Below, one piece after another: positions 7,569 to 17,289 of a DNA stretch of 64,000 nt. The DNA lies in NCBI GenBank assembly GCA_963677085.2, contig CAXXFH010000003.1, positions 310,001 through 374,000 on the forward strand. The letters are read 5' to 3'. The stretch comes from G963677085 sp963677085 (GTDB lineage Bacteria; Planctomycetota; Planctomycetia; Pirellulales; Thermoguttaceae). Position 1 is the first letter of the stretch; each line of letters starts with the position of its first letter. Both the position numbers and the translations under genes were made by a program. The notes under the pieces are model-generated. The model was not told the DNA's origin, made no database searches, and worked only from the letters and a program-made list of their open reading frames with translations.

Positions 7569-9797
7569 ATGTACCGTCGACTCATTTTGGCAGCCAGTGC
7601 GGTTTTGGCATTCGGTGGTTCAACATTTGCAGCAGACTTGACTGCCGCCGAATCCGCTCCTGGCGATCGGAACCTCTCGATCAACCGAGTTTTTCCGGAA
7701 GACGCGTTCTATCACAACGGCAAGGGTGGACGTGTGCTGGATGTAACCAAAGCGCCTTTCAACGCCAAAGGCGACGGAGTCGCCGACGACACCAAGGCCT
7801 TGTGTGCGGCGATGCAGTTCGTTCGCGATCATTATGAAAGGATCCAGGGAGAGGGCTATTCCTACTGCGACCAGAAAAGGAATCAGAACTGGATCATCTA
7901 TCTTCCTAATGGAGAGTATCTGGTCGGCGACACAATCAGTCAGGGATGGCCGGCCAAAGCAATCAACATCTTGAAAGGGTGGTCGGATATCCAGGAAGTA
8001 CACGTGGAGTCGCTCGATCATGAAATCGAACTGAACTCCGGCGGACAAAGGCAAGTGTACTCGGAAATGAATTGGGGAATCCGCATTGTTGGACAAAACC
8101 GGCAGAAGACGATCATTCGCCTGAAGGACTCCGCCCCAGGATTTGACCAGGATTCTCAAAAGGCGGTTGTTTCTTTTTATATGCTGAACGCGGGCTCCAA
8201 TGTGAATGCCGGGAACGTAATGCAGAATGTCACTATTGACACGGGCAAGGGCAATCCTGGTGCCGTTGGAGTGCGGTGGAGTTCATCCAACTGGGGCGGT
8301 GTTTATAATGTGGCCGTCCGATCCGGCGATGGTTGCGGTCGCGTGGGCCTGTTGATGGATCGACGGAACGCCACCGGATATCAGCATGATATCGTCATTG
8401 ATGGGTTCGATGTCGGTATCGAGTTGACCGGGGGGCATGAGACGGTAGTGGCTTTGGAATATGCCACGCTTTCGAATCAGCGCAGAGCGGCGATCCTTGC
8501 TGGTAAACCCAACGGCAGTAATTGTCTGAGTGGACGGAAACTACTGATCCAGGACGCACCTGTCGCTTTGCGTGCCGATCAAGCGTCGCAGGTTGTACTG
8601 CTGGATAGCCAATTGACTTCCAGCCAAACGATGGACGCCGCGCTGATTGTTGACACTGGCAGCCACTTGCTGGCCCGAAACATCGCCTTGTCCGGATACA
8701 AGGCCGCGGTGGAGAAAAATGGGGAAACAGTTCTCAGAGGAACACGCATCGGGGCGTATGTATCCACGGATCCCGTTTGCTTGCCCAAGGACTCGCCGAA
8801 ACGGTTGTCGCATCTGCCGGTGGAGGATTGGCCGATTATTCTTCCAGAACAGGATCTGTCGAAATGGGCCAATGTCGACGACTTCGGCGCGGTCGGTGAT
8901 GGGATTACCGACGACACGGCAGCCATTCAACGTGCGATGAACTCGGGCAAGCCGGTTGTCTATTTCCCTAAAGTCAACTATGTCGTCAATGGAACCGTCG
9001 ATATTCCTGCCACGGTCCGGGAAATCACATGGCTTTTTGGCTGCGTACATCGTTCGAAAGCAGTCCTGCCCGATGGGCCGGCTCTGTTTCGCGTGGCAGA
9101 GGCTTCCAACGCACCTTTGCTCATTCATAAAGCCACCACTGCCGGCGGCGTGTTTTTGGATCATCAAGAAGACCGGACGGTTGTCTTGGACGACATCGCC
9201 GTCTATTTCCAGCATGTCCGAAATTATGCCAGGGAAAAGAACATGTTATTTCCAAGCCCGGCCGCTCAGAACACCGACACCTGGCGACTCTACCGCAACA
9301 CACGGCCCCAGGGGGCTGCCAAAGAAGTTTTTGTAAATGATAGCTCCTACTTTGGCGCCGGTGGCCCGGACGGAAAACATGCTCTTGAAAACGTACGGGC
9401 ATGGGCGCGCATGGTCAACAACGAACACTTGCCCGGGGCTCAATATGCTTTCCGCCGGTCAGACGCGTGGATCTTTGGCTTCAAGTCGGAGGGTCCGGTA
9501 CGATGGCTTTTTTGCGCGGAAGACCACTCACGTCTCGATGTGTTGGAAGGCTTTTTCTTGAACTGGTCGCCTCGAAAAGATCCTGTGATTACCTCAAAAA
9601 ATTCAAACGTGTCGGCAGTATGCCTTGTACAAAATCGTGCGGGAGTAATCCTTTGGGATGACACGAACGGCGTCGTTACAACCTTGCCTGGTACACTATT
9701 CGCGGAAAGCACGCCGGTCGTTGTCGTTGGCTCCAATTCTTCGAATGAAACGACGGTTCCGGAAGACAACCAAGACCACAAGATCAAGGTGGAGTAA
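7569..9797 (+). CDS. Secreted beta-helix protein, GH55 / pectate-lyase-3-like
   Basis: 742 residues with a signal peptide (about 1-21) and GAGG-type ribosome binding site. Two pectate_lyase_3 modules are visible. The first begins near residue 57 with FNAKGDGVADDTKA, the second near residue 435 with VDDFGAVGDGITDDTAAIQ. This paired beta-helix layout is typical of GH55 exo-beta-1,3-glucanases and related polysaccharide lyases and hydrolases. I cannot assign the catalytic residue or substrate from sequence alone. It lies between the GH2 and GH127 genes in the same direction, consistent with stepwise breakdown of a branched glycan. Confidence 0.75.
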   Translation: MYRRLILAASAVLAFGGSTFAADLTAAESAPGDRNLSINRVFPEDAFYHNGKGGRVLDVTKAPFNAKGDGVADDTKALCAAMQFVRDHYERIQGEGYSYCDQKRNQNWIIYLPNGEYLVGDTISQGWPAKAINILKGWSDIQEVHVESLDHEIELNSGGQRQVYSEMNWGIRIVGQNRQKTIIRLKDSAPGFDQDSQKAVVSFYMLNAGSNVNAGNVMQNVTIDTGKGNPGAVGVRWSSSNWGGVYNVAVRSGDGCGRVGLLMDRRNATGYQHDIVIDGFDVGIELTGGHETVVALEYATLSNQRRAAILAGKPNGSNCLSGRKLLIQDAPVALRADQASQVVLLDSQLTSSQTMDAALIVDTGSHLLARNIALSGYKAAVEKNGETVLRGTRIGAYVSTDPVCLPKDSPKRLSHLPVEDWPIILPEQDLSKWANVDDFGAVGDGITDDTAAIQRAMNSGKPVVYFPKVNYVVNGTVDIPATVREITWLFGCVHRSKAVLPDGPALFRVAEASNAPLLIHKATTAGGVFLDHQEDRTVVLDDIAVYFQHVRNYAREKNMLFPSPAAQNTDTWRLYRNTRPQGAAKEVFVNDSSYFGAGGPDGKHALENVRAWARMVNNEHLPGAQYAFRRSDAWIFGFKSEGPVRWLFCAEDHSRLDVLEGFFLNWSPRKDPVITSKNSNVSAVCLVQNRAGVILWDDTNGVVTTLPGTLFAESTPVVVVGSNSSNETTVPEDNQDHKIKVE

Positions 9798-9912
9798 CAC
9801 AACAGAACATGGCCTTTACAACTGGAGAGCAGTAGCATGCCGCAACGCCGGACATCGCCACCGCAATAACCTCGCTATGCGTATTTTCCCCTCACCTCTT
9901 GGAGACCCCACC

Positions 9913-12768
9913 ATGAAAACTGCCTTCCTCCGAACGTCGTGCTTTCTCGGGTTGCTTCTTGCGGCAGCCCATTGTGTCAATGCCGTAGAGCCAAAGGTTG
10001 TCGATGCTTTGCGACCGGTGCGGCTTACTCAGCCGGAGTTGTCCGGCGAGATCGGGCGGCGTATCAACGACCTGATCTACAAGAACTACATGGTTCTCAA
10101 CCTGGACCGAGACTGGCTGGATAAGTTCAAAAATCGGACCGATCGCGGCGACAAACGCAACGTGTACTACGGCATCGGCAAGGTTCTGGACGCAGGCAGC
10201 CTGTTTGCTCAATATACCGGCGAGCCGGAAGTTGCCCAGCGCGCCCAATACATCATAGATCAGTTGCGGAGCTCGCGCGATCCGGACGGATACCTGGGTT
10301 TCTGGAACGTCGAACCGAACAACTACCAGAACATTGTCAACTGGATACTCCACGAGCAGGAGTACCTCAACCTGGCGTTGGTGCGACACTACCTGGTGAC
10401 GGGGAACCCCCAATCGCTGGCGGATGCGAAGATCATGGCGGACTACATCATGAGGATGTTCCCCGCCAATAAGAATGGAGAACATATTATTCCCCCCGGC
10501 ACATCCATTGCGGGAATCACGGAAGGATTCGTAGAGCTGTATCGTGTAACGGGAGAGAACAAGTATCTCGACTTCGCCAAGCACGTACAATATGAGCCGC
10601 ACTGGTACTACCTGAAACCATATGACGCCTGGGAGAAGAACATTTCGCAGGCTCGCTATCATGTCTACGTGATGCTGTCGCACATGTACCCCGACACGGA
10701 ATTGCACCGGCTGACCGGCGGCGAGGATTACCTCAAAAAGAGTCTGTGGATGAAACAGGAATTGCTCGAACGGGGACGCGGCGGGCTGCTGGTCACCGGC
10801 TCAACATCGCAGGGAGAACACTTCACGTACAATCAAGATGGTTCGGGGGCTGTCGAAGAATCCTGCGTTACGGCCTATCTGCTTCGCTGGATCGACAGCC
10901 TCATGCGATTGCAGGGCGATATGCGGTATGGGGATATTATGGAACGAACGATCTACAACGCCCTGTTCGGGGCGCAATCCCCCGACGGCCGCCATATTTG
11001 TTACTTCACTCCGTTCACGGGAAAGCGACATTTCCAGAATCGCGATACCTTCTGCTGCAACGGAAACTTCCGCCGTGCGGTTGCCGAACTGCCGCAGAAG
11101 GTGTACTACCGCACTCCGGACGGCGGCATCGCGCTGAACTTGTTCACAAGCTCTGACAAGAATTTCGATGTCAACGGCAAGACCGTCGAGATTAAACAGG
11201 AAACTTCCTACCCGAATTCCGGCGAGGTCAAACTGTCGTTCACCTGCTCAGAGCCGGTCGAGTTCACGTTCATGTTCCGAACCCCGCGTTGGGCGGAAAA
11301 CATCGAGTGTGCCGTATGCAATGCGCCGTGCTCACCGAACAAATCCGAACTCGGCTACGCCAAAATCAAACGGGTTTGGAAATCCGGCGATACTCTGACA
11401 ATTTCAATGCCGATGAACTGGCGTTTCCTTCGTGGCCGGATGATTCAGGACGGCCGAGTCGCCCTTTTGCGTGGACCGGTTCTGTTTACGTTCAGCGACA
11501 AACTGAACGCGGCTGTACTCAAAAAATGCCCGAACCCCCGTGATCTGGTTCTCGATCCAACCAGTATCGGCGACCCGGTCCTGGACGATTCCGTTCGTCC
11601 CAATGGCCAGAAGGTCATCGTCAAGGCATGGACAAACTCTGAACGTACGGGCGCCCCGGTCGATGTCGTTCTGACGGAGTTCGTCGATCCCAACGGCATC
11701 GACGTGTATTTCAAGGTCCCGAATCTCAATGATACGCGACCGATTCGCATCATGGACGACGAATTGCTCTCGGAGCCACGCCAATCGGCCAATGGAGAGA
11801 TTGTTTCCGCGTGGTATGGCCCCAAAAGCGATCGCAACTGGAAGGATGTGTTTGCTGTTGATGGTGAGTTGGTTGCCGATCTGGCTGCCGATTACCAAAA
11901 TCCGCAGGGCAAGCTGGATGTACCGGCCGCGTTTCCTGATAAATCGAAATCCGGCTCGTGGTCACTCTTCAACTGCAAGAACGACGGCCTGTTGTCTGTC
12001 GCCAGAGACTCCGATAAGACGCAGTTGAACTCGAAGTTCAAAGTTGACGGCTGTCCGCTGGGATACGCTTACGGTTTGCAAGGAGACAACAGGTTGGGCT
12101 TCTTCGCCGACTACGTACCTGCACAGAACATGGAGGAAAACTGGGAACGGCATTTTACGAAGGGAATGTTCGACCGGGTTATTCCGGCGAAAGAGCGAAA
12201 ACAGTACCTGCTTACCCATCCGATAGCCGATGCCGCCAGCTATAACGTGATTCGCTGGGCGCCGGGTCCCCAGCTTTCCGGCAAAGGCATTGCGATCTCG
12301 GGGAAGACGCTCACAAATCGCGCCGGCAATGGCGTTTCCTTGAAGTGCGTCAACTGGAAAGACGACCAGACTCCGATGGTTCTCGACGTCCTCGATATGC
12401 GATCGGAAGAAAAGGGGGCTCGTCGTACCCGGAACTCGGAATTCGTCGTCCGCATCAACCCCGGCGATCTGGGAAAGTACGTCGATATCGCGATCGGCAA
12501 CAATGGGAATCACCTATCCGATGCGACGGCGCTGAGCCTCCGCGTTTACGCAACCGACAAGCGCACCGAAATGCCGGGTGTAGATGTTACCAAAAAGGTG
12601 CAGTCCGTTTTCCAGGGCAAATTCAGGACGGACTTAGGCAAGTACGCAGACCTTTTCGGCGATCCGGCCCCCGGCCAGGAGAAAACGCTCAAGCTCAGAG
12701 TGCAAGATCTCGGCGGCAACATCAAATATATGGAACTGCCCGAAGACGCTCCTCTTGAGCTACCGTAA
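9913..12768 (+). CDS. Secreted GH127-type (DUF1680) beta-L-arabinofuranosidase-like enzyme
   Basis: 951 residues from the ATG at 9913, chosen because it has GGAG upstream and yields a signal peptide (MKTAFLRTSCFLGLLLAAAH). An (alpha/alpha)6 barrel spans about residues 35-430 and a beta-sandwich about 430-630. A further beta-rich extension of about 300 residues makes it longer than typical GH127 enzymes (about 650). Glu316-x-Cys318 and Cys381-Cys382 match the Glu/Cys/Cys/Cys zinc and nucleophile set of GH127 (Glu338, Cys340, Cys417 and Cys418 in the Bifidobacterium enzyme HypBA1), so catalysis by the cysteine mechanism is likely. The exact sugar is uncertain. The downstream fragment at 12755 is derived from a relative of this gene. 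Confidence 0.85.
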   Translation: MKTAFLRTSCFLGLLLAAAHCVNAVEPKVVDALRPVRLTQPELSGEIGRRINDLIYKNYMVLNLDRDWLDKFKNRTDRGDKRNVYYGIGKVLDAGSLFAQYTGEPEVAQRAQYIIDQLRSSRDPDGYLGFWNVEPNNYQNIVNWILHEQEYLNLALVRHYLVTGNPQSLADAKIMADYIMRMFPANKNGEHIIPPGTSIAGITEGFVELYRVTGENKYLDFAKHVQYEPHWYYLKPYDAWEKNISQARYHVYVMLSHMYPDTELHRLTGGEDYLKKSLWMKQELLERGRGGLLVTGSTSQGEHFTYNQDGSGAVEESCVTAYLLRWIDSLMRLQGDMRYGDIMERTIYNALFGAQSPDGRHICYFTPFTGKRHFQNRDTFCCNGNFRRAVAELPQKVYYRTPDGGIALNLFTSSDKNFDVNGKTVEIKQETSYPNSGEVKLSFTCSEPVEFTFMFRTPRWAENIECAVCNAPCSPNKSELGYAKIKRVWKSGDTLTISMPMNWRFLRGRMIQDGRVALLRGPVLFTFSDKLNAAVLKKCPNPRDLVLDPTSIGDPVLDDSVRPNGQKVIVKAWTNSERTGAPVDVVLTEFVDPNGIDVYFKVPNLNDTRPIRIMDDELLSEPRQSANGEIVSAWYGPKSDRNWKDVFAVDGELVADLAADYQNPQGKLDVPAAFPDKSKSGSWSLFNCKNDGLLSVARDSDKTQLNSKFKVDGCPLGYAYGLQGDNRLGFFADYVPAQNMEENWERHFTKGMFDRVIPAKERKQYLLTHPIADAASYNVIRWAPGPQLSGKGIAISGKTLTNRAGNGVSLKCVNWKDDQTPMVLDVLDMRSEEKGARRTRNSEFVVRINPGDLGKYVDIAIGNNGNHLSDATALSLRVYATDKRTEMPGVDVTKKVQSVFQGKFRTDLGKYADLFGDPAPGQEKTLKLRVQDLGGNIKYMELPEDAPLELP

Positions 12769-13405
12769 CTTCCGCAACCGCCTCGTCGCGCTGCTTGGCG
12801 CGTACGCCGAATTGTTCGGCGACGTAACACCCGCTGTGGAAAAGACGTTGAAAGTCAAATTCCACTACTGGCAAGATGACGTGGTAACGTGCCTCGAGTT
12901 TCCGTTACGGCTAGACATTCCACGCTGGTGCCACAAGACAACGCTCACGATCAACAACGAACCTTCAGCCGACGTCACGCCCGGCGAGAAATTCTACGAG
13001 ATTCGCCGCCCCTGGAAACCGGGCGACACGGTGACGCTCGACATGCCCATGCCGTGGCGTCTGGTCCGTGGCTACAAAGTCCAAGACGGACGCGCCGCGT
13101 TGATGCGCGGTCCGGTGGTCTATTGTATCGGAACTGCCGCCAATGCCGATCTGTTGAAAAAGTATCCGGAACCGCGCGACCCGACATCGCTCGGCGAGCC
13201 GGTGGCCGACACGTCGGTTCGTCCCGAGGGGCTAAAAGTAACGGCCAAAGCATGGCCTCCGGGCGGCCACGGTAAGGGCCCGGCATCGCTCGATGTGGTG
13301 CTCACCGAATTTGTCGATCCGAGCGGGATCGCCACGTATTTCCGTATTTCCGAACTCAGCCAAGCGGTTGACGATGAACTCATGAGCGACGATTCCCTAA
13401 AATAG
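12755..13405 (+). pseudogene. Scrambled fragment of a second GH127 gene
   Basis: The 216-residue reading frame overlaps the GH127 stop by 14 bases and has no signal peptide. Residues about 8-40 (YAELFGDVTPAVEKTLK) match the extreme C-terminus of the upstream GH127 protein (YADLFGDPAPGQEKTLK). Residues about 50-210 match its beta-sandwich: MPWRLVRGYKVQDGRAALMR corresponds to MNWRFLRGRMIQDGRVALLR, and the match continues through DVVLTEFVDPSGI. The order is therefore reversed relative to the parent, and the whole catalytic barrel is missing. The simplest reading is a former tandem GH127 duplicate that lost its middle by deletion. It might still be translated by coupling, but it cannot be an enzyme. 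Confidence 0.8.
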
Positions 13406-13726
13406 CTCCAGCCCCCACGTCTTGCGGTTGCTTCAAACAACTCGCCGGTGCTTGGCTCTTTCTTGCAACACTCCCAGGCACCTCTCATCGTCTCCGAATT
13501 GTCGATTCCGCATTGAATTGTCGTATATGTCGTTGCTATTGCCCAGGGGACGGCAATTGGCTGCATCGCGAAACCTCTTACCAGACAAGGACTTGCACGA
13601 CGCCACGATCTACGTGTCCTTTTTTCGCGCGAAAATCGGCCGCCCAACGGAGTAATGTAGTGATGTGACGAGGGGCTGTGGTTTCACGCGGTGGGTTGTT
13701 GCTCGTACGCCCAGAGGGCATGGTCC
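13406..13726. other. Intergenic region before the sigma-factor operon
   Basis: No convincing coding sequence. It contains a perfect 14-bp palindrome, TTTTCGCGCGAAAA at 13622-13635, about 90 bases upstream of the sigma-factor start, which could be an operator. No clear promoter was found. Confidence 0.4.
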
Positions 13727-14266
13727 ATGTCTTCCAGTTCAATAAATGACAGGGAGAAGAATCGGGATTTTGTGCGCCTGTTTACTCGCGATTCGCGGGC
13801 AATCTACTCCTATATCCTCACTCTGCTGCTGAACCAACCGGACGCCGACGAGGTGTACCAAGAGACCAGCAGTGTCATGTGGGAGAAGTTCGGCCAATTC
13901 GAGCCGGGCAGCAACTTCTACGCTTGGGCTTGCCGTATTGCCTATTACGAAGTGCACAACTTCCGCAAACGCCGTCGCCCTCAGGTGCCCGTGAGTGATC
14001 GAATCATCGACCTGCTCGCCGCAGAGACATCCGCTCTCTGCGACGAATTGCTGGCACGGCAGGAGGCCCTTCAAGACTGTCTGTCGAAACTGAAAGACGA
14101 CGATCGCCGTTTGATCGAACGCCGCTACTGGTCGGAACAACCGGTCAAGACAATCGCCAAGGTCATCGACAAACCGGCGCATTGGGTGTACCGCGCGCTG
14201 AGCCGCATTCACGACGTGTTATTCCGTTGCGTTGAGCGAAACATTCAATCGGAGTCGCACGGATGA
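13727..14266 (+). CDS. ECF-like RNA polymerase sigma factor, planctomycete/verrucomicrobial type
   Basis: 179 residues from the ATG at 13727; an in-frame upstream ATG at 13691 would add a poorly sigma-like leader. Region 2 is visible around residues 20-85 (YILTLLLNQPDADEVYQETS then WACRIAYYEVHNFRKRRR). Region 4 spans about 120-170 (LKDDDRRLIERRYWSEQPVK, then a helix-turn-helix with WVYRALSRIHD). This is the family often found in planctomycetes upstream of FecR/LamG proteins. The stop overlaps the next start by four bases (ATGA), so the downstream protein is probably its membrane partner or anti-sigma regulator. Confidence 0.88.
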   Translation: MSSSSINDREKNRDFVRLFTRDSRAIYSYILTLLLNQPDADEVYQETSSVMWEKFGQFEPGSNFYAWACRIAYYEVHNFRKRRRPQVPVSDRIIDLLAAETSALCDELLARQEALQDCLSKLKDDDRRLIERRYWSEQPVKTIAKVIDKPAHWVYRALSRIHDVLFRCVERNIQSESHG

Positions 14267-15855
14267 CGCAGCGTTTCGCCAACCACCGAGAGCTACGCTC
14301 GATATTGGATGTCATCCGCGATTCGGAGGCCACCGAAGAGCAACTCCAACGGCTGGAGACTCTTGTTGCCGAAGATCGCGACGCCCGGCAATACCTGGTC
14401 CGGCAGCTTCATCTCCAGGCAAGCCTCCATTGGGCCGCTGCATTGGCGCCTTCCGAGGTACCCGTTACGCGAATTGCCGCCCTGCCGATCTTCAGGGCCC
14501 TGGGCACCGCGGCAAGCCGCGTGCACTGGCGTTCGCATCACGTACGGTTCTTCGTAGCGGTCGCATTGCTGACACTCATGACGTGGTGCGGATTCTACTT
14601 CCTCGTTTCGTCGACTCTGCAAAACCGCAACGAAATAGCGGAACAGCCGAACAAGACGTTGCTACCCGTTGTCGCCAAGCTGTGGCAGGCGGTCGACGCC
14701 CGTTGGGCCAATCCCGAACAAACACTAACCGTTGGCCAAACGCTCAAGACGGGCCAACGGCTGGAGTTGCTTGAGGGTTTGGTTGAGGTGAAGTTTGCCA
14801 GCGGTGCCCGGGCGATCATCAAGGGACCGGCATCGTTCGACATCCGTACCAGCAATGAAGGCTACCTGGAACGAGGCTGTCTGGTGGCCAGGGTACCCGA
14901 AGAGGCTGTTGGTTTCACGTTACAGACACCGCACGCGAAGATCGTAGATCTTGGTACCGAGTTTGGTGCAACGGCCAAGGAAGAACACGGTACCCAGTTA
15001 GCCGTATTGGAAGGTTCGGTCGAAGTGACGATTGCCGATGGCACGGAAGCGCCGGTGAAAAAGTATTGCGTAAGCGCGGGTGCATCCGTGAATATATCCG
15101 CCGGTCAGACGGTTGTCACAGCGCTCGATTTCCAGCCTAGACCGTATCTGGAAATGCTTCGCACGTCGCGTGGTTTTCGTGAATTGCTGTCGCATTTCAC
15201 CTTCGATGCCGACAGCAACAACCGTTCGACCCGTGAATGCCCAGTGCGGCTGGCCGGAAGTTTGGGTGGTGGTAAGCCTTCGAGTGACTGCCGGATTACA
15301 CACACCGCAGGCGACTGTGTGTTTGGCGGTGGAGCGGTCGAATTCGGCGCGGCGCCTGATTTCGTCGACATTCCCAATTGTGGTTTCGCGCACGGGCGTC
15401 CCTGGTCGGTGGCATTTTGGGCAAAAATGCGCTCACTCGGGAAAGAGGGTATGGTGATCGGCCAACGAAACACCACCAGTCATTTCATCCATCTCAGCAA
15501 CAACCCAGGGCGCGAGCTGCGTTGGCGAGGGGACAAGAACAGTCAGGCAGATTTCCATTTTGAGATGGATACTAATTGGCACCATTATGTGCTGATTGCA
15601 CACGATGCAGACAACGATGGTAAGGTCAACGACCTCACCTTATATCGGGACGGTCAAACTATCGGAACCGTTGTTGATCGTTCTACAGGTTTCCTGATAT
15701 GTGAAATCGGCCACGCCTACGACATAACGCTAAACCTCGACTTCAACGGCCAGATCGACGAAGTCTGGATCTTCGGTCGGGCGCTTGGCAGGAATGCCGT
15801 GCAGGCGTTGTACCGCGACAACACACCGGTTGCCGCAGAAAAAGGGAAGCAGTGA
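14263..15855 (+). CDS. FecR-domain membrane protein with C-terminal LamG domain (putative sigma regulator)
   Basis: 530 residues. The N-terminal 80 residues are helical and cytoplasmic, resembling anti-sigma N-termini. One transmembrane helix follows at about 95-120 (VALLTLMTWCGFYFLVSS). Residues about 150-290 are a FecR domain, with HAKIVDLGTEFGATAKEE as its signature. Residues about 305-520 are a LamG/concanavalin-like domain (WSVAFWAKMRSLGKEGMVIG, then DFNGQIDEVWIFGRAL). Topology suggests signalling from the periplasm to the coupled sigma factor, with LamG perhaps sensing glycan. The LamG part is closely similar to the next gene's product, so one was copied from the other or both from a common source. 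Confidence 0.82.
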   Translation: MTQRFANHRELRSILDVIRDSEATEEQLQRLETLVAEDRDARQYLVRQLHLQASLHWAAALAPSEVPVTRIAALPIFRALGTAASRVHWRSHHVRFFVAVALLTLMTWCGFYFLVSSTLQNRNEIAEQPNKTLLPVVAKLWQAVDARWANPEQTLTVGQTLKTGQRLELLEGLVEVKFASGARAIIKGPASFDIRTSNEGYLERGCLVARVPEEAVGFTLQTPHAKIVDLGTEFGATAKEEHGTQLAVLEGSVEVTIADGTEAPVKKYCVSAGASVNISAGQTVVTALDFQPRPYLEMLRTSRGFRELLSHFTFDADSNNRSTRECPVRLAGSLGGGKPSSDCRITHTAGDCVFGGGAVEFGAAPDFVDIPNCGFAHGRPWSVAFWAKMRSLGKEGMVIGQRNTTSHFIHLSNNPGRELRWRGDKNSQADFHFEMDTNWHHYVLIAHDADNDGKVNDLTLYRDGQTIGTVVDRSTGFLICEIGHAYDITLNLDFNGQIDEVWIFGRALGRNAVQALYRDNTPVAAEKGKQ

Positions 15856-15947
15856 CAGAAGACGGCGCAATTGAGAATGCCCTCCTACATGTGAGATGTA
15901 AGAAGTCGGCAACCTTCTCGTAAGTTATTTGTCATAGGAGCGAAAAG

Positions 15948-16754
15948 ATGACGCGCAGGAGAATGATGACAAAACTGATCGTGTGTGTGCTGGCCGTTGG
16001 GATTGTGGACGTTTTAGGCACCAACGCCCGTGCGGACTTACTCACCCATTACACGTTCGATGCGGACTATTCCGATTCGTCGGGCAACGGCAATGATGCT
16101 TCGCTCAAAGGTATTGGTACTGACGATGCCCCGTCGGGTAACAGTGGCATCACGACCACGTCCGGTGAGTATGTTTTCGGCGGCGGCGCGATGGATTTCT
16201 CGGCCGACCGAGATTACGTTGACATTCCCGATTTCGTTTTCGCGAATGGGAACACGTGGTCTGTGGCGTTTTGGGGCAAGTTGCGTAACGCTGATACCAA
16301 AGAAGGGATGGTGCTCGGTGATCGCTCCGGCGTTAACGACTTCGTCCATTTGAACGACGAAGGTGGCTGGGTCCGTTGGCGCAGTTCAACCAGCGTGACA
16401 TTAGACTTCCAGGCAGACCCCGACGCCGACTGGCATCACTACGTGTTGCTCGCTGGCGATGCCGATAACGACACCGCCGTCGATGACATTACTCTGTATC
16501 GCGACGGTGTAGTTGTCCAATCGCATTACAATATCAATACCAGCTTCGCAATGCGTGTAATAGGCGACGCCTATACCTCGAATGATTACGACTTCAACGG
16601 TCAAATCGACGAGGTTTGGATTTTCGACCATGCTCTCAGTGAGGCCGAGGCGGACTCGTTGTACTCAAACAATGCCGTTCCTGAACCTTCGACATGGCTA
16701 TTGGCCGTGTTGGGGTTACTTAGCATCGGTGGTTGGCGAATGCGGTGCCGCTGA
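15948..16754 (+). CDS. LamG-domain PEP-CTERM protein
   Basis: 268 residues. The signal peptide ends near NARA-DL; an internal ATG six codons in could also start the protein. A single LamG domain (about 30-235) shares blocks with the preceding FecR protein: FGGGAMDFSADRDYVDIPDF, NTWSVAFWGKLRN, DADWHHYVLLAGDADND and DFNGQIDEVWIFDHAL. It ends with a PEP-CTERM signal (AVPEPSTWLLAVLGLLSIGG then WRMRCR), so it should be exported and anchored by exosortase. Its position suggests it is controlled by the sigma factor at 13727, and it could display externally the same ligand-binding module that the regulator carries. Confidence 0.88.
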   Translation: MTRRRMMTKLIVCVLAVGIVDVLGTNARADLLTHYTFDADYSDSSGNGNDASLKGIGTDDAPSGNSGITTTSGEYVFGGGAMDFSADRDYVDIPDFVFANGNTWSVAFWGKLRNADTKEGMVLGDRSGVNDFVHLNDEGGWVRWRSSTSVTLDFQADPDADWHHYVLLAGDADNDTAVDDITLYRDGVVVQSHYNINTSFAMRVIGDAYTSNDYDFNGQIDEVWIFDHALSEAEADSLYSNNAVPEPSTWLLAVLGLLSIGGWRMRCR

Positions 16755-16835
16755 TGTTGGCTGGAGGTCGCGATTCGCGTTCACTCACCAAAATCCGTCT
16801 TTCGCGGAGTAAGTAAGGAATTAGGTGCATACGAG

Positions 16836-17285
16836 ATGAAATTCAGGTGGCGAAAATATGAGGTAACGTTGTTGGTTGTTTTTTGGGCTTATGCTGCCGT
16901 GTGCATAGGTTGCGGCGAGGCGAACCCGTTGGGACGCCTCACCGTCTCGGGAAGCGTGAGCTTCGACGGCCAGCCGCTCGAACAAGGAACCATTCGTTTC
17001 GACCCACTCGATGCCGATTCGTCCGTTGGCATGGGGACCGTGATCGTAAACGGTCGTTACGCACTCGGTGAAACCCAGGGGCTCCCGCTGGGAACCTACC
17101 GAGTGGCGATCACCTCGCCTGAATCAGTCTTGGCAACCTCGCCGACGATGGACAGTAGCAAACCTCCGGAACTGCCCCGCGAGCGGATTCCCGTTTGCTA
17201 CAACACTCAGAGTGAATTACATGTCACCATCGATCAAAAGAAACCTAACACGTTCGATTTTGAGCTTTCAAGTTCTGGGAGATAA
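16836..17285 (+). CDS. Transthyretin-like lipoprotein
   Basis: 149 residues with a lipobox (AVCIGC) after a single hydrophobic segment. The mature domain starts LTVSGSVSFDGQPLEQGTIR and ends NTFDFELSSSGR, matching the small planctomycete lipoproteins at 7044 and 37393. The DUF1559 gene starts four bases after its stop. Here the order is lipoprotein first, DUF1559 second, the opposite of the other two pairs. Confidence 0.85.
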   Translation: MKFRWRKYEVTLLVVFWAYAAVCIGCGEANPLGRLTVSGSVSFDGQPLEQGTIRFDPLDADSSVGMGTVIVNGRYALGETQGLPLGTYRVAITSPESVLATSPTMDSSKPPELPRERIPVCYNTQSELHVTIDQKKPNTFDFELSSSGR

Positions 17286-17289
17286 ACCC

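Noticed and set aside
10345..10380. Chance runs of short repeats considered as a CRISPR array in the window
   Set aside because: No regularly spaced identical repeats or cas genes were found anywhere in the window.
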